Below are positions 35,700 through 48,104 of a stretch of 64,000 bases of DNA, in pieces. Origin of the DNA: Aselliscus stoliczkanus. Taxonomy: Eukaryota; Chordata; Mammalia; Chiroptera; Hipposideridae. The stretch lies in assembly GCA_033961575.1 (NCBI GenBank), contig CM066735.1, forward strand, positions 32,507,501 through 32,571,500, read 5' to 3'. The notes under the pieces were generated by a model, which was not told the DNA's origin, made no database searches, and was given only the letters and a program-made list of their open reading frames with translations. Within the stretch, counting starts at the first letter, position 1. Each line of letters opens with the position of its first letter. The position numbers were made by a program, and so were the translations under genes.

Positions 35700-38104
35700 T
35701 TACTTCTATATTAAGCCATAGGTTCCCAAGCCATAGGTTTGCAACTTATCTGAGAATCTAGAATGCTACCAAGACTGGGATCCATGACAGTCCTCAAAGT
35801 TTAATCTTTCTGTTAAGTTGCCTTACCTCCCTACCGCAAATCCCAGTAAATAGTATAGAAGCAATTCTTATATTTCAGATTCACTTTCCAGCAATTAATA
35901 TCATATGACTATGCTTTATTTAAAATAAGTATTTTATTTATATAATACTTTAAAATAAATTGCTTAAAACTTTGAAAGCTGAATGATAAAATGTTAATAA
36001 CCTGCTAACTCTAAAGTCAGAAATTGCTGATTATTGCTAAGAGTGAAAAAAAAAAAGTTTTTGCTGTATTTTGGGGATAGAGTATCATCACTTTAAGGAA
36101 ATGTCCCATTTTCCTCATTGCCCTGTGGCTTGGAAATGGGGCTACTGCATATAATCATACTATCTGTAAGTGCACAACAGTTCCTTGTGACAAACAGGGG
36201 CCTAAATCCAGACCAGTCTCCATGCTGAACCACACCTTAAAGAAAAAGTGCCTTGCTGCAATTCTGCTCAGAGGAGGCACTTTTTTGTAATTTATCTAAA
36301 GACAAGCACAAGCTAGTTCATGATATCTCTGACAAAAAGAGGTACAGTACAGCAGCTCAGGAATTACTCAAAGGTGGCAGACCAGGCAAAGGAAGGAAAC
36401 TCCAGTGACCAGAGGCTGACCCTTTCCTATCCTGTGCTGGCTACCAGATCCTAATCCTCGGAAAAGAGTAGGCTCTGTTTGACATTCCAATATTTCCAGT
36501 TTTTACACATATGAAATTTTGAAAATCATAAGACAATGCTAACAAATAGCTCAAATTATTAAAGTAATGCTCTTTTTAACTTTTAGGTTTTTATTGATAT
36601 CAGCCTTTTTAGGCAACAGAGAAAATTAAAAAATTCAAGGTGGCACATTAATCTCTGTTGAATTGTTTTTACTTATGATCGATGTGTCTAAAGAGAATCA
36701 TTCTGAGATGTCCCATTGTCAAGTTAGGGCTTTTAAGTCTAAAGAAATCATCCTAAAATCTTGAAGCTGGAGAATTAAAAACAAGAAAAGAAAGGAAGAA
36801 GAAAGAGACATGGAAAGAAAGACAGGGAAAGGAAAGAATGATTATAATAAAGAAATGAAGGAAAGGGAATAATGGAAAAAAAGCAACCCCAATTTTCTGC
36901 CTTAGGGTAATTACAGAATGGTAAACAGCGTTCATGCAAATATTGAGCTTCCTTAAACCTCTTTCAACTACAGGTTTCAAAAACACTAAATAACAAAGAA
37001 TCACAGCAAGTATTTGATGCTAATAAGTTTAAATATTTTCAAAACAGATACTCCTCTTAAGTTTATATGTTTAAACTGTGAGTGCCAAGAAAAATGAGTT
37101 CCTTACCTTCTGTTACCCATTCATTTTTGGCCTTTTCTCCCTTACCAGTGTTCTTGGCAGAGGTCAATTTCTGTGCACTGTTCCCCTGGGTTTCAGAACC
37201 CCACTCAGCTTTTCTGAAATCAGTCTTGACAAGCCAGAGCAACACTCATAAAATGAGTTCCCTGTCTTTCTCACTCATCCAATTGCCTTCCTCTCTTCTC
37301 CAACAAATTCACCTTTCCTGTCATCTTGATGACATTCAGGTTTCTATAAATTTCTTCTCAAATTCGGCTTACTTTCCTTTTAATGCATTACTTTTCTGTT
37401 TCTGTTTTTCTCAAGTTTTCATTCTAAATGCATTATGGTTTTAAAATTTTTTTAAACTGTAAATGGTAGTGACAGATGTAGCCAAAGAGTTTCAAACCAA
37501 AGAACAGTCTCAGCTGAAGTGCAGCTATACGCACCTGTCAACACTACCTCTAGTTTTATTACTCACTGGGGACCAAAGCCTGCTCTCCTTTTTCTGGTCC
37601 AGCAGCTTAGAACATCACCCTGTCTAACTAAAAAACATCAAGGGAAAGATGTCAAAAAACTTTATACAAAACCTGCCAGGATGTCTAAGAGATATAACAC
37701 CAATAAAGAAAAGGGTCCACAGGGTATAAAACTTAAGGTCAGGAAACAGGCAAGAAAGTCCTACCAACCTTGAAAAGTAGGTGAGGGGGCAGAATGGAGA
37801 AAGGGAGAGGGAGAAGTGGAAGAAATTAGAGAAAGGGCAGAGGAGAGACAGGAAGGAGGGCTAATCAAGACAGTCTGATTCCAAGATACGCCTTGGTAAC
37901 TAAAGCTCCCATTCATAAATATTTTGATGTTCTCATTCCATGTATTTCAGTCTACTATATATTAATTACTTTGTTTCTTGCTCTTTTTTAAAAAATAGAG
38001 GTTATATAAAGGAGACAACCTTCTTTAAAGTTGCTGGATAAAATATTTAGATTATTTTAAATGACTTATCCCAGTGTTACATGCAAAAAATTAACACATT
38101 TTCT
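35700..38104. other. No gene seen; repeat-poor
   Basis: About 2.4 kb with few recognisable repeats. It contains a purine-rich tract at 36,775-36,870, a possible L2 fragment at 37,080-37,440, and a second purine-rich tract at 37,780-37,860. Frames of 120 codons (37082-37444) and 84 codons (37519-37773) show no domain I know. Confidence 0.4.
36243..36285. other. Perfect 11-bp inverted repeat with 21-bp loop
   Basis: AAAAAGTGCCT at 36243-36253 is the exact reverse complement of AGGCACTTTTT at 36275-36285, forming a small hairpin in unique, repeat-poor sequence. No transposon ends are visible. Confidence 0.6.
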
Positions 38105-38300
38105 ACAGCTTGTTATAGTTAACAAAGTACTTTGGCATCTACAATCTCATTTGGTCTTAACAACAACCTAGGAGGGTAGACAGGACAGGTAACCAGATCT
38201 GATGCTCAGAGAACTTAAATGACACTTTAGTAAACCAGTGAATGAGTACTTAAAATATACCTGGGACTTTTTGCTCTATGTATCATGCTCTTTCCAGTAT
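38105..38300 (-). repeat. MIR SINE fragment
   Basis: Antisense MIR, with aacaacaacctaggagggt and gatgctcagagaacttaaat in the expected order. Confidence 0.6.
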
Positions 38301-39376
38301 TTACTGTTTTAACACTTTAAAGGATGATTTCAATTAAGGAAAGTATCGATGCATAAAACATCAATTTGTATGTTATCAGTTAAGATATGTTTACCAGAGT
38401 TAGATTGAAGCCATTAGGTAGAAAAACAGAAACTAATTTGAATCTTTACTTATTATAAAACTTGGTTTTCACTTCTATATAGAGAAGTATGCTAATTTTA
38501 CACAAGAGTTCCAGAATTCAACTAACTGTACAAGAGAAATTATCTTCTCATGATCTTTAAATATCATTACCTTATAACTTATAAACTATATGAAAAACTA
38601 TTCAAAAAGAGATTTAGATCCTCAGCACTTGATGAGAATAAAACTTTACAGTATTTTAATATTTTCTATTTTTCATTATTTTTTCTTATTATTTCTGTTC
38701 ATAATCAAAATCCTATCTTAAAACAAGCACCATATTCTAACTTCATTATTTTGCCCTAAAGAAAAAAATCCAGCCCTAGTCTCCTGTAATTGATCACAAA
38801 TGGACATTATATTTACTGTTTCTATTATCCATTTGTATACATACCAAATATATTCTGATACAGTTTACTGAGTTGTTATCTTTGGGAATCCCTACATGGT
38901 TGGGAATTCATGAAGTAACATCACTGAAAAGAAATAAATCTGTACTGAGCAACAATGATCAACAACAATGCTCAAATATATCAAAATTAAAACTATTCTC
39001 AAAGATGTCAATTTTGCAGTTTGTCCACTTATGTATGCATTTATAAGTCCATTTGTGCTCGGCTTTCCTGTCCAAGAAAATTTTAAATTAAGCTTTGTAA
39101 ATTTTCTCTAAATTATAATTGACGCAAAGTTTCAAAGTAACTCCAATTTTCTCAAAATAATGTTTTCAAGAAATTGACACTATTTACAGATAATTGTAAG
39201 AAAACAGGATTTATTACTTGAGAAATATGTCTAAAGTTTTATTTTAGGTCAATGGTATTATTTTGAGGTATGATGATGACATAAAACACACACTGGAAAT
39301 AATCATTTATAGCTGACTTCACACAGATCGAAATCACTGAAGGGATTTAGCCCCCCCAAATTAGGAAGTCACTTAC
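38301..39376. other. No gene seen, AT-rich
   Basis: About 1.1 kb of AT-rich unique sequence on the downstream (donor) side of the exon-like segment at 39377-39482 in its own orientation. No polyadenylation context or repeat was identified. Confidence 0.45.
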
Positions 39377-39482
39377 ATTGACTCTGACCTCCCATCATGA
39401 GAAGTCCAGGTGCTTCTTCTTGAACTTCAAGGGCTCGGGCAGCCCAGGCATTGCCCCAACACTGCTTAGAGCAGTGGTCAGT
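39377..39482 (-). other. Exon-like segment on the minus strand (candidate coding exon)
   Basis: A 106-bp, GC-richer block in AT-rich surroundings. On the minus strand it is preceded by gtgcttctttacttccag, a strong pyrimidine tract plus AG, and followed by gtaagtg, a near-consensus donor. Reading from the first base it is open throughout (35 codons plus 1 nt). It begins TDHCSKQCWGNAWAARALEV and is followed by an acidic stretch and a short MMGG motif. Of the other two frames, one runs into a stop near the end and one stops early. I do not recognise the protein family. No partner exon is visible in the window, as expected for a gene with long introns. A chance match or a non-coding exon remains possible. 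Confidence 0.4.
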
Positions 39483-41424
39483 CTGGAAGTAAAGAAGCAC
39501 AGTAGTATCCCAGAGTGAGTGTTTTAAACCAGGCCTTCAAGAGGCACCAATACTGCATCCACGTCTGGCCACAGGCCATTTGAGACTAAAACATTATCCT
39601 ACCACAGCGAGAAACGGTGATGAAAACCTAGAATAAACTGTATTTATCCAAAGAACATATCATAAAAGGGTTATAAACACAGTTTCACAATGCCATTCAT
39701 TTGGAAATTAGCTTGGCATCATATTATAACTCCAAATTTTAAAAATTATGGAACACACAGAAAGCCAATTAATGGTAGATAGTATATGAATGATATTATT
39801 GTTTGTAAATAAGGACAAAATTGTAAGAATTAATATAATAAAATAGTTATTTTAAATAAGCTTTAATTACAGAATATATTTGTTTATTCTACCATCTTAA
39901 AAATAAACAATGTACACCCCATAACTAAAACTCATCTCATCTAATACACATATATTCCATTATTACTGAAAAAAAGTAGAATATAATTTAATGAATACCT
40001 AGTGCACAAAGCTTAGAGGAACCAATTAGAAGTGCCACTATACTTTCTCCTGGCCATAGAAAACTCTATGCATGGAGCTGCTCGACCAGTCAAATTCAGG
40101 GATATAGAAGCTATGCCAACATCTTCAGTCACTCCCCAGTGTTTCAGGAAATACAAATGTATATCTCTGAGGCTCAGCTACCAAAAGAAGACCTTACTAC
40201 ACATGAGCTGTTTACCACAAGGACTTTTGCAACAACATAAAATCATAAAAAAATAAAATAAAATAAAATAAGAAAATACACTATCTGGACCAACCAAAGA
40301 AAAGCAGTGTGGGAAACTGGAAAAAAAACACTGTTTTAAGAGAAAACCAAGATGCTGTTTTGGTTCTGAAGGTAAATAGCTTTATGAGTTTACCAAGACC
40401 TAGAGCAGTAATCTGTTTCCTTGCCAAACGTTGGCAAACAGACAAACAAGCAAAACAAAAAAACAGGTGACATCATGGAAGGTTGGAAGGTTTTGAAAAC
40501 TAGCAATATTCAGGCCCCATTCACAGAGATTCTAATTTAATACATCTGGAATATGACTAAACTTTAGTATTTTTTTTTAATTCCACGAAATAAGGATTAA
40601 AAACCAAGAATCTAGAAATCCAGATGCTCTCAAAGCTTCCTCCCAGCCTTCCAAATAGATGATACTGAACCATAAACTCATTTCATCATCTTTTAATATC
40701 ATATTATTTTTTAAAAGATTTAAAACTATAGATACAGAAAGTATTACACAACTACCGAAGTACAGAAAATATAACCTTAACATTTTATTCTCCTTCAAAT
40801 GATATACTATTATCTTAAATGTATATGTATGCTGGGGTGAAGAAAAATATATTTATCCAATGACTTTGCAACTAACATTTTCATTAGTCTGAACTTGTGC
40901 CTGTAATTAACACCAATATCTTAATATGAAAAAACAACATCTTTACATTGCAGTTTTTTAAAGTCACAGTAATGGCCAAAATTTGAATTTGTCACTCTTT
41001 TAGAATTCTACCTTTCTTACTTTTGAGTTGTACAAGTCTGCAATTCTACAATTCTTACATTTTGGAATTCTAGGGAGAAAATTGAAAAGCAGTAATCAAA
41101 ACTAAAATCTGAGAAAGCAAAAGGGTCTTTCAAAGGACAACAGAGTTAGGGAATAAACAAATCCAATCTTAACTAAAATGGGTTTTATAGATAACTCATG
41201 CTTTTGTGCAAACAACTATAAGAATCACAGTGCATGCTTTATTGACAGGACAAGTGAAGACGTAAATCCTATAAATATCCAGAACCACAGTCCTTGTGAA
41301 AGTGAATGTCAGCTATAAATAAAAAGTAAAGTAAATGAAACACAATATACATATAAAATATTATATATAAGTCATTCACTAGCAAACTCTAAGGTTATCA
41401 CTAATAAAAGTTGCAATAACTGAT
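39483..41424. other. No gene seen
   Basis: About 1.9 kb, AT-rich, upstream of the exon-like segment in its orientation. A pyrimidine-rich acceptor tract lies in the first 20 bases. A (AAAAT)n-like run lies at 40,250-40,275. No repeat family is recognised. Confidence 0.45.
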
Positions 41425-41595
41425 TTTATTAAACACTGTATCTGAAGGATACTATTATTCTCATTTTATACCCCCCCAAAAAAAGGCTCAGAGAATTTGA
41501 GTAACTTCCTCAAGTTTTCACACTTAGAAATATCACAACCAAAATTTAAACCTAAGGAAGTCTTGACTCCAGAAATTCTTACTCTCTAAATGTTA
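41425..41595 (-). repeat. MIR SINE fragment
   Basis: Antisense MIR with tattattctcattttatacc, gctcagagaatttgagtaac and cctcaagttttcacact. Confidence 0.7.
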
Positions 41596-42119
41596 TAGAA
41601 GAGTTTAAGAGTAAAGGAGAAGTTATTTTTAGGTAGTCCTTCATTATGACTTATACAAAACAGCAGAAGCAAAACCATTTTTTGTCCCCAGAAAAGACTT
41701 TGGGAAAAATCTATGTAAAGTTCTTGGACCTTTTTAAAAAAAGTTTTACCTTCATTTATATATTTTCAAAGGAATATATTGATCAAGAAAAACCATATGT
41801 ATTTATTTATGTAAATAGAAAACAGAATGGAAAGTTGGCTCAAAAACGCTATAAAATATATCGTTCACAATCAGCTCTAATGCATTAAACTACAAAAAGG
41901 ATAAAAATAGCCTCAATTCTACCAGAATGAAAAATAAAGAAAAAAGAAGTGGGAAAAAAAGGTATCTTACTGAAAGTAGGAGTTTCAATAATCCTTAGTA
42001 TGCCTTTTTTCATGTTTGCTAATACTCATAATTTTTCTAACATTTATGTAAAGGAATCTTGGGATAAATGCTCAAATTTAAATGTAAAGACAAGAAGAAG
42101 AACCAGATCTTTGAAGATT
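41596..42119. other. No gene seen
   Basis: AT-rich unique sequence with an 80-codon Lys/Phe/Tyr-rich frame (41646-41888) and a 68-codon frame (41949-42155). Both are typical of chance translation of AT-rich DNA. Confidence 0.45.
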
Positions 42120-42225
42120 TTTTTGGTCCTAGTTCTTGCTCTGCCAATAACATAATCTTATTCTCCCTGAACCTCACTTTACTCGTTTATGAAAATGAGA
42201 GGGGTACACTATATTGGTGAGTTTT
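42120..42225 (+). repeat. MIR SINE fragment
   Basis: Sense MIR core: ccctgaacctcactttactc followed by gtttatgaaaatgagaggg. Confidence 0.55.
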
Positions 42226-42229
42226 TCCT

Positions 42230-42550
42230 CAAATAATTTATTAAGAAAATTTTCAAACATAGTAAAGTTGAAAGAACCATAATGCGAGCGCCGGTATACC
42301 CTTCACCTACATTCTACCATTAACATGTTACTATCCTTGCTTCATCGTGTATCCATGCACCCACCCACCTTATTTTTGGTCCACTTCCAAGTAAATCACA
42401 GACATCAGTACATCTCCCCATAAATACTTCAGCATGATACAACTGAATTCTGTAATTGTTTAGTTTTTTACATAAAATGCAAATATAATCAAACACACAA
42501 ATCTTAAGTGCATATTCACTTAGTTTTAATAAATACATCTACCCAAACTC
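42230..42550 (-). repeat. Old L1 (L1ME-like) 3' UTR, antisense
   Basis: It reads ttttcaaacatagtaaagtt, cccttcacctacattctacc, ccaagtaaatcacagacatc and ataaatacttcagcatga, the order seen in antisense L1ME 3' ends. Confidence 0.6.
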
Positions 42551-42561
42551 CTATCAAAATA

Positions 42562-42646
42562 TATTGGGTTGTTGGAAAAGTCAGGACACATTTTTGCAAT
42601 GAAAAACATAGAAAAAATACGTCATCACTTTTCCAACAACCCAATA
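42562..42646. mobile_element. Mariner-type palindromic MITE, copy 2
   Basis: An 85-bp element with TA at both ends. The left arm begins attgggttgttggaaaagtc, and the right arm is its complement, acttttccaacaacccaata. Arms of about 33 bp enclose about 15 bp. The central gcaatgaaaaacatagaaaa is identical to the copy at 8269-8350, showing one family. It inserted immediately right of L1ME-like DNA. It has no coding capacity. Confidence 0.88.
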
Positions 42647-42649
42647 AAA

Positions 42650-43319
42650 TACCATATTGGTGACTTTTTGAGTTTGTTTTCTAAGTAACAAAAGCCAAGA
42701 TGTGGTAAAAATAATGGCTCTGATTAGGAATTAGTGGAAGTGAATATCTTCATCTTCAGGGAGTCCTTCTGTCCTGCCTCAGGGTTCCAAGAACTTGGAG
42801 CTCCTCAAAGGGGACAAAATCATCCCAACAAATGCTTGCTGAGATCACTTCCAGCTCCACGTAGCCAAAGCCTCCTCTGACTACAGATGAAAGGAGTAAA
42901 CCACTCTGCCTTTCACTAAACGTGAAACAAGGCCAATTTCTCAATGCTTGAAAGTGTCAATGGTAAATTACAATTTGTTTAATTGTTTCTGTATTGTACT
43001 TAAGGCAATCCTGTATTTGCATCTCAGATACTCATCTTTTTAAAGGGATTTTGAATGGCAATTAATATATTTCTACACGAGGGCAAAGCTCTAGTCATAA
43101 ACTGAAATTCACCTTCAGTCATTTTGGCAAGTTCCCAAATACAATACTAATTTGGGTAGGTATCTACAGTGACAAGTGAAGTTTTCTAAACAGAGGATTA
43201 CAGTTGCTGCTGAGATCAGTCAGTCTCTATGTCTCTCTCTTTCTCTCTCTCTTCCCGCCCCGCTTTCTCTCATTTTGACCTTAATATAATGTGCACCTTT
43301 TGAGTAAACACATGCCCTA
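42650..43319. other. No gene seen; contains a (TC)n tract
   Basis: Unique-looking sequence ending in a CT-rich microsatellite at about 43,225-43,262. A 62-codon minus-strand frame (42756-42944) shows no domain. Confidence 0.45.
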
Positions 43320-43455
43320 CAGGGAGACATCAGAGTTTAGCTCTGCTTCTCCATCTCGTGTGACTTTCGTCAAGCCTCCCTTCCTGGGCCTCAGTTTTCT
43401 AGCTGGTAATACTGAGTAAATAAATAACCTTCAGCATTACAATGATAAGAACAGT
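43320..43455 (+). repeat. MIR SINE fragment
   Basis: Sense MIR: tgtgactttcgtcaagcctc, then cctgggcctcagttttctag, then gtaatactgagtaaataaat. Confidence 0.65.
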
Positions 43456-43949
43456 TAACACAAAATTCACTTCAAAAGTTCCATCTTCCTACAGGCAGTT
43501 ACACACCTGGCAAAGAAAGATATAAACCTGTAGTTCATCAGATCACTCCATCATCTTACTCATTCAATTCTAACAAGATTTAACTCAAACTATACAAAGA
43601 GACTTAATCCTGCTCTCAGTAGTTATATAGTCCTGCTTGAATAGCTGGACCTTACTTCTCTAGTGCTTTTTCTTTTTTCCTTTTTTGTTTTTTTTCTCAG
43701 GCTATCTTCTTTAAAGGGAAATTCCAGTTTGAAATACCTATCACTTGCCATATAGTATGAAATAGCCTGATCTATGATGAGCTGCTCCTCCACTCCTCGG
43801 TACTTCTAGTTATTTATGTTTGAGCTGGAGTATTAATCATCATTTTTGCCTATGATAAAGATGATGTAAAAAGATATACTCCAAGGTAAACTCAAGAAAA
43901 CCAGAATTAGTAGACAGGGTAAGAAATTCTGGTAGGAAGAGCTGACAAC

Positions 43950-44400
43950 ATGAGCATATTCATTGCTCAGTACTATTGGGAGACAATTCTCCTGGGGTCT
44001 CGGAAGCATATCTTGTGAGCTGAAGTACTGAAGCCCTTTGTTCTAGACTATCGTTTCAAGGATTTTTGTATACAGAACAGCCTAGGCAGATAGGGCAGCA
44101 TGCAGATTTGTTTGTTGAGCAGTAACCCATCTTTCTCAGGACAAAGTTTGGACAGGTTCACTTGTGGTTAATTATAAAAGAGTTCCCTAAACTCTGGGAT
44201 ACCCCAGTTGTGACATGGGTCCTCTGCATTAGCACCATCCACCTGGCCCACTCCAGGGTATACCCCCAAAGGACATGGGTACAAGAAGAACTCAACACAA
44301 ACCTGAAGTTTATACAGTTTGTAGTGCTAAACGTAATAAAGGTCTTTGTCTCTGAAACAAAAGCCTCTGGCAGCATCTGTGAAACTGAGGCAGGCTAACC
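43950..44400 (+). mobile_element. Possible solo LTR (family unknown)
   Basis: A block with an LTR-like layout. TATAAAAG lies at 44173-44180. AATAAA lies at 44335-44340 and is followed at once by a GT-rich ggtctttgtctctg, giving a plausible R region of about 160 bp, then a U5-like tail. Both ends are unclear and I could not name the family. Two overlapping frames on opposite strands (72 and 78 codons, about 44160-44398) fit non-coding, higher-GC sequence. Confidence 0.35.
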
Positions 44401-46034
44401 CAGCAAGGAGCCTGCAAGAATGGTCTACAAGAATCTCAGAGCATTCACATTCTTCACGAGGACACTGCCAGTGTCCATACGTGTTACCCTGATGCATCCC
44501 TCTGTCTCAATCGGGGACTGCCCCATCTCTCTTTCAGGTAACAATGAACGGACTTGAACATCAAACCTTCAGAGTACTGAAGGTTTTCCTGAATTCAGAG
44601 TACTCTACAGGTTTAAATAGCAGTACAAACAGTATTTCATAGACTTCAAAAATTATAAATGTTCATTCAAAATGAAAATCTAGGAAAAACAATATGAGTG
44701 AGCTCAAGACTTCTCCAAATCTTCATAAATGTAACATTTGTAGTAGAGCCTGTTGTTCTCTGGGGTAGCAAAGGAAAAACAAACTCTATGAGCATTTTAC
44801 ACATGGTAAAAGATGAAAGCTAAACAGAAAATCCAATGAAGATAGTGAATTTTCAAAATAAAAAATTCCTGAAAAGAGTTTAAACATCATTTCTTGTTGG
44901 TACTATATGCAACTAAAGAAGATGAAGAATGAGAGGATTATGGAGTTTTTACTGCATTGACTTCTTATCGTTTTGGAACTTCCCCAGTGCACGATGCAAA
45001 TAATTATGAACTACAGTATAAGTGTTTTACATAGGACCTTGGTTTAAATGGCTGCTATGAGACAGCTGTTATTTTGCACAACTGCAAATTAAGGGTAAGA
45101 TGCAGGAGGGAAAGCTCAGTAACGGGATTCTGTTTTGGAACACAGTATTAACGTATTTTCAACTTGACTTTCATACCTAAGCAGGATCAGCTTTGCCCTG
45201 AATGAATTATATATCATTTCATTTGCTGTAAGCAGTTCTTTGTAATTAAGCCATAGTTCAAAAAGTAATCTGTTGTGCTGTCTCAGAGAGAAAAATAACA
45301 TGAGGTGCCTATCAAGAACACTTGGCTCTGAAAATACCCTTTTTCACACAATAAAAATAGATAATAGTCAGCAACATGAGGACATAAACCATGATTCTCT
45401 CTAGTACCTAAACCTAAGATTCTTAGCATTTATTAAATATTCACTAAGTTAATTTGCATACATAACTTCATTTGCATTGAACATTTTAATTATAACAAAC
45501 TCAAGTTAAAGGGGATTTAAAAAATCAATGATCTAGACTTATCCAAATACAGAAAGTATCCATTGGGAAATTGGCTGAAATCTCTTATTTCAAAAACTGT
45601 TTGGAGTAAACATTGATTACTTCAGAGTCATGTGCTTTGATGATGATTAAAACAACAAAAACAATTTTTGCTTGAAGCTCCAAAGCATAAAATGTTTTAT
45701 ATTTGATTAAAGAAGGAAAAAGAGAATGAGAAAAGAACTGAACCCAAACTTTTTTGTTGTTGTTATACTGTAAAATGAGCACTTCCATGGGGAACATAAT
45801 TCTAAATGTAAGTTATTGTATGATGTGTTTACATAAGTATAAACAGATACATTTTTCTGGAGATTAGAATGCCTACTTATTAAAATTTTCTATAATAAAG
45901 TTTCCAATCAAGGAGCCATCACAGAATGATGTCTAATTCCCTAACTCCCAATAGCTGGTGAAGAATCCAGACCAGTGAACCAGGAGAAAAACTACACGGG
46001 CACCTGCTTCAGGTAAGGTAAAGATATCACATGG
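44401..46034. other. No gene seen
   Basis: About 1.6 kb of mostly unique sequence. It includes a moderately GC-rich start (44,400-44,540), and a MIR-like scrap at 45,400-45,490 too weak to call. Confidence 0.45.
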
Positions 46035-46190
46035 GCAGCGATTCCCAGTCTGGCTCTGCATGAAAGCACTCATTTCAATATAGCTTTCCAGGTCCCAATT
46101 CAAGCAACTGGTTTTGCACTTCTGAAATTTAATTTTTTATTTTTTTCTCTCGGTGATTCTGATACTATGACAGGGTTGAGAGCTATTCAC
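46035..46190. mobile_element. MER5-like hAT fragment
   Basis: The left end cgattcccagtctggctctg and right end gggttgagagctattc, with ctcggtgattctgatact inside, resemble a diverged MER5-type element. A T-rich interruption sits at 46,125-46,145. Confidence 0.45.
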
Positions 46191-46839
46191 ATGGATCATA
46201 GAAACTGAATAGAAAACCTGAAGAGCAGACAAAGCAAATCGAGCTTTGGAAGAATAATTAGGAAGGAACAATGGAGTGGGTCAGATCTGGGAGTCTCCAT
46301 GGCTGACAAGAGAGAGAGAGAGATGGAAGTCGGAGACTCAAGTTGAAGATCCAAATAAGACAGTATGTTAGGACCAGGAAGATAGTCACGAAACTAAATA
46401 TATGGGTCCTGAGTCCATTAAAGAAAGATGGCAACAGCACAGCAAACAGAAAGCCTATTGTGCTACTTTCTGGATTCATAAACAATATCATTGTTAAGAA
46501 CATCTGTGACTTTAGTTTTTCTATAGAAAAAAAGAAAACACTGTCACATTAAACAGGTCCATACATTGTAAGACATTTGTGTTTCAGAAACATTAAAATT
46601 TGGGCAATGCATTTTATGATGGAATAATATCATATCATGTGAGGCACAAAAAGAAGATGTAAGCTGTTAACTTAGCTATGTTGAAAAATCAACTTGAAAG
46701 GAAGGGGGGTTCAGAAATGAGGCATTTGACAAAAATCAAGCAAGCTCTGATTTTCCCACTTTGTAAACTAAAATAAATCATTACTTCCTTCACCTCAAGG
46801 AAGGTGGGCACCGCAAAAGACTGAGACATCAGATGTATT
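46191..46839. other. No gene seen
   Basis: Unique sequence with a short (GA)n run at about 46,308-46,322. Overlapping frames on both strands at 46,258-46,552 have no recognisable features. Confidence 0.45.
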
Positions 46840-47020
46840 TAGTGATTAAGATTTCAGGCTTAGGTCTCAGCCTTGAGTTTCATCACTCAGTAGCTGTGTG
46901 ATCATGAGCATGTGAGTAAATCTTAATAAGCCCCAATGTCCTTCTATATAAAATCAGATGATGGGTGACAATATCAGTAACTATTTCAAGTGTTTGCTAT
47001 GGTTATGTGAAATAATGTAT
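46840..47020 (+). repeat. MIR SINE
   Basis: Sense MIR over most of its length: atttagtgattaagatttca, gcttaggtctcagccttgag, cactcagtagctgtgtgatc and ccccaatgtccttctatata. Confidence 0.8.
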
Positions 47021-48104
47021 TATTGTACTCAATTTCTTAGTATTGATCCAAATTACAATTTCAGCATTTTAGTGTACCAGGGCATTTCAGTTACTTGATT
47101 TTCTTGAACACAGTAGGTTCAAAGATTCCCTTTTACATAGTAGGAAGGGACATGCTCCTATCTTGAAATTTGTAGCTCTCCATAGGATCATAAGATGCTA
47201 GAATTAGAATTGATTTTAGGGACTCTGACCAAAGTCCGTAATTTTATAAGAGGAAACAGACTTAGGAATCAAGTGGATATGAACTACATCTTTCTTTCAA
47301 TGTGCAAGAAATTGTTTAAATTTTGTCTTACAGGTTTTTACTCACTTTTATTTTTGGATGAAACTAAAGAAAGTAACACATGTTCATTAGAACCAATCAA
47401 ACGATACTAAAGAGGAAAGTACAAGTCCCCGTTTGTTGCCCCTGCAAGCCCAATGTGCTCCCCAGAAATTACTGCTTGTTATACGTGTCCTCCCAGACCA
47501 TTTTAATCTGCTTACAAATCTTTTCCTATATGAAACTCATCTCTCAGCAACATGCTAAACCCTGAGAAATTGGTTTAAACAGCCAGGACTGGTATCCAAC
47601 TTTCTTGATTCTCAATCTAGTGGGGTTTTTTTGTTGTTGCTGTTGTTTTTACCACACCATGATTCCTCGTGTCCTTGTTTCTGTTCTAAATGTTCTTGTC
47701 CTTTTCCTTAGCATCAGTTACTTTTCTCTACTTTGTTGTGGTCCCTAATTGGTTCTTGCTTATATTATATATCACTCTAGAAATTTAGCAAGATCTTGGC
47801 CAACAGGAACTATAGCAGGTATTGAAAATTAACTTGACCTTTACAACAACAAATCGGATTACCACTACTTGTAAAATCACAAGCAACTCACTCACCTTCT
47901 TGGGTCTTTGTTTCCTTGTGCTAGAAATGAGGGTAATGACTCTCTTACTTCTTGTGTTATCACGACAACTAAATAAACACTGCTTCATCCAATAAATAAT
48001 AATGTTTAATCACTACAGTGTTTTATGATGGACTTTTCTTACCTAACATACCATTAGGCCCATAACACGGTCTAGAAAAAAATCCAAGTTGCTTTTAAGT
48101 TACG
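47021..48104. other. No gene seen
   Basis: About 1.1 kb. The segment 47,330-47,540 may be a highly diverged L1 3' UTR scrap. The rest is unassigned. Confidence 0.4.

Noticed and set aside
44158..44398. Overlapping 72- and 78-codon frames on opposite strands
   Set aside because: Mirror frames in a non-coding, possibly LTR, block. No start context, domain or splice evidence.
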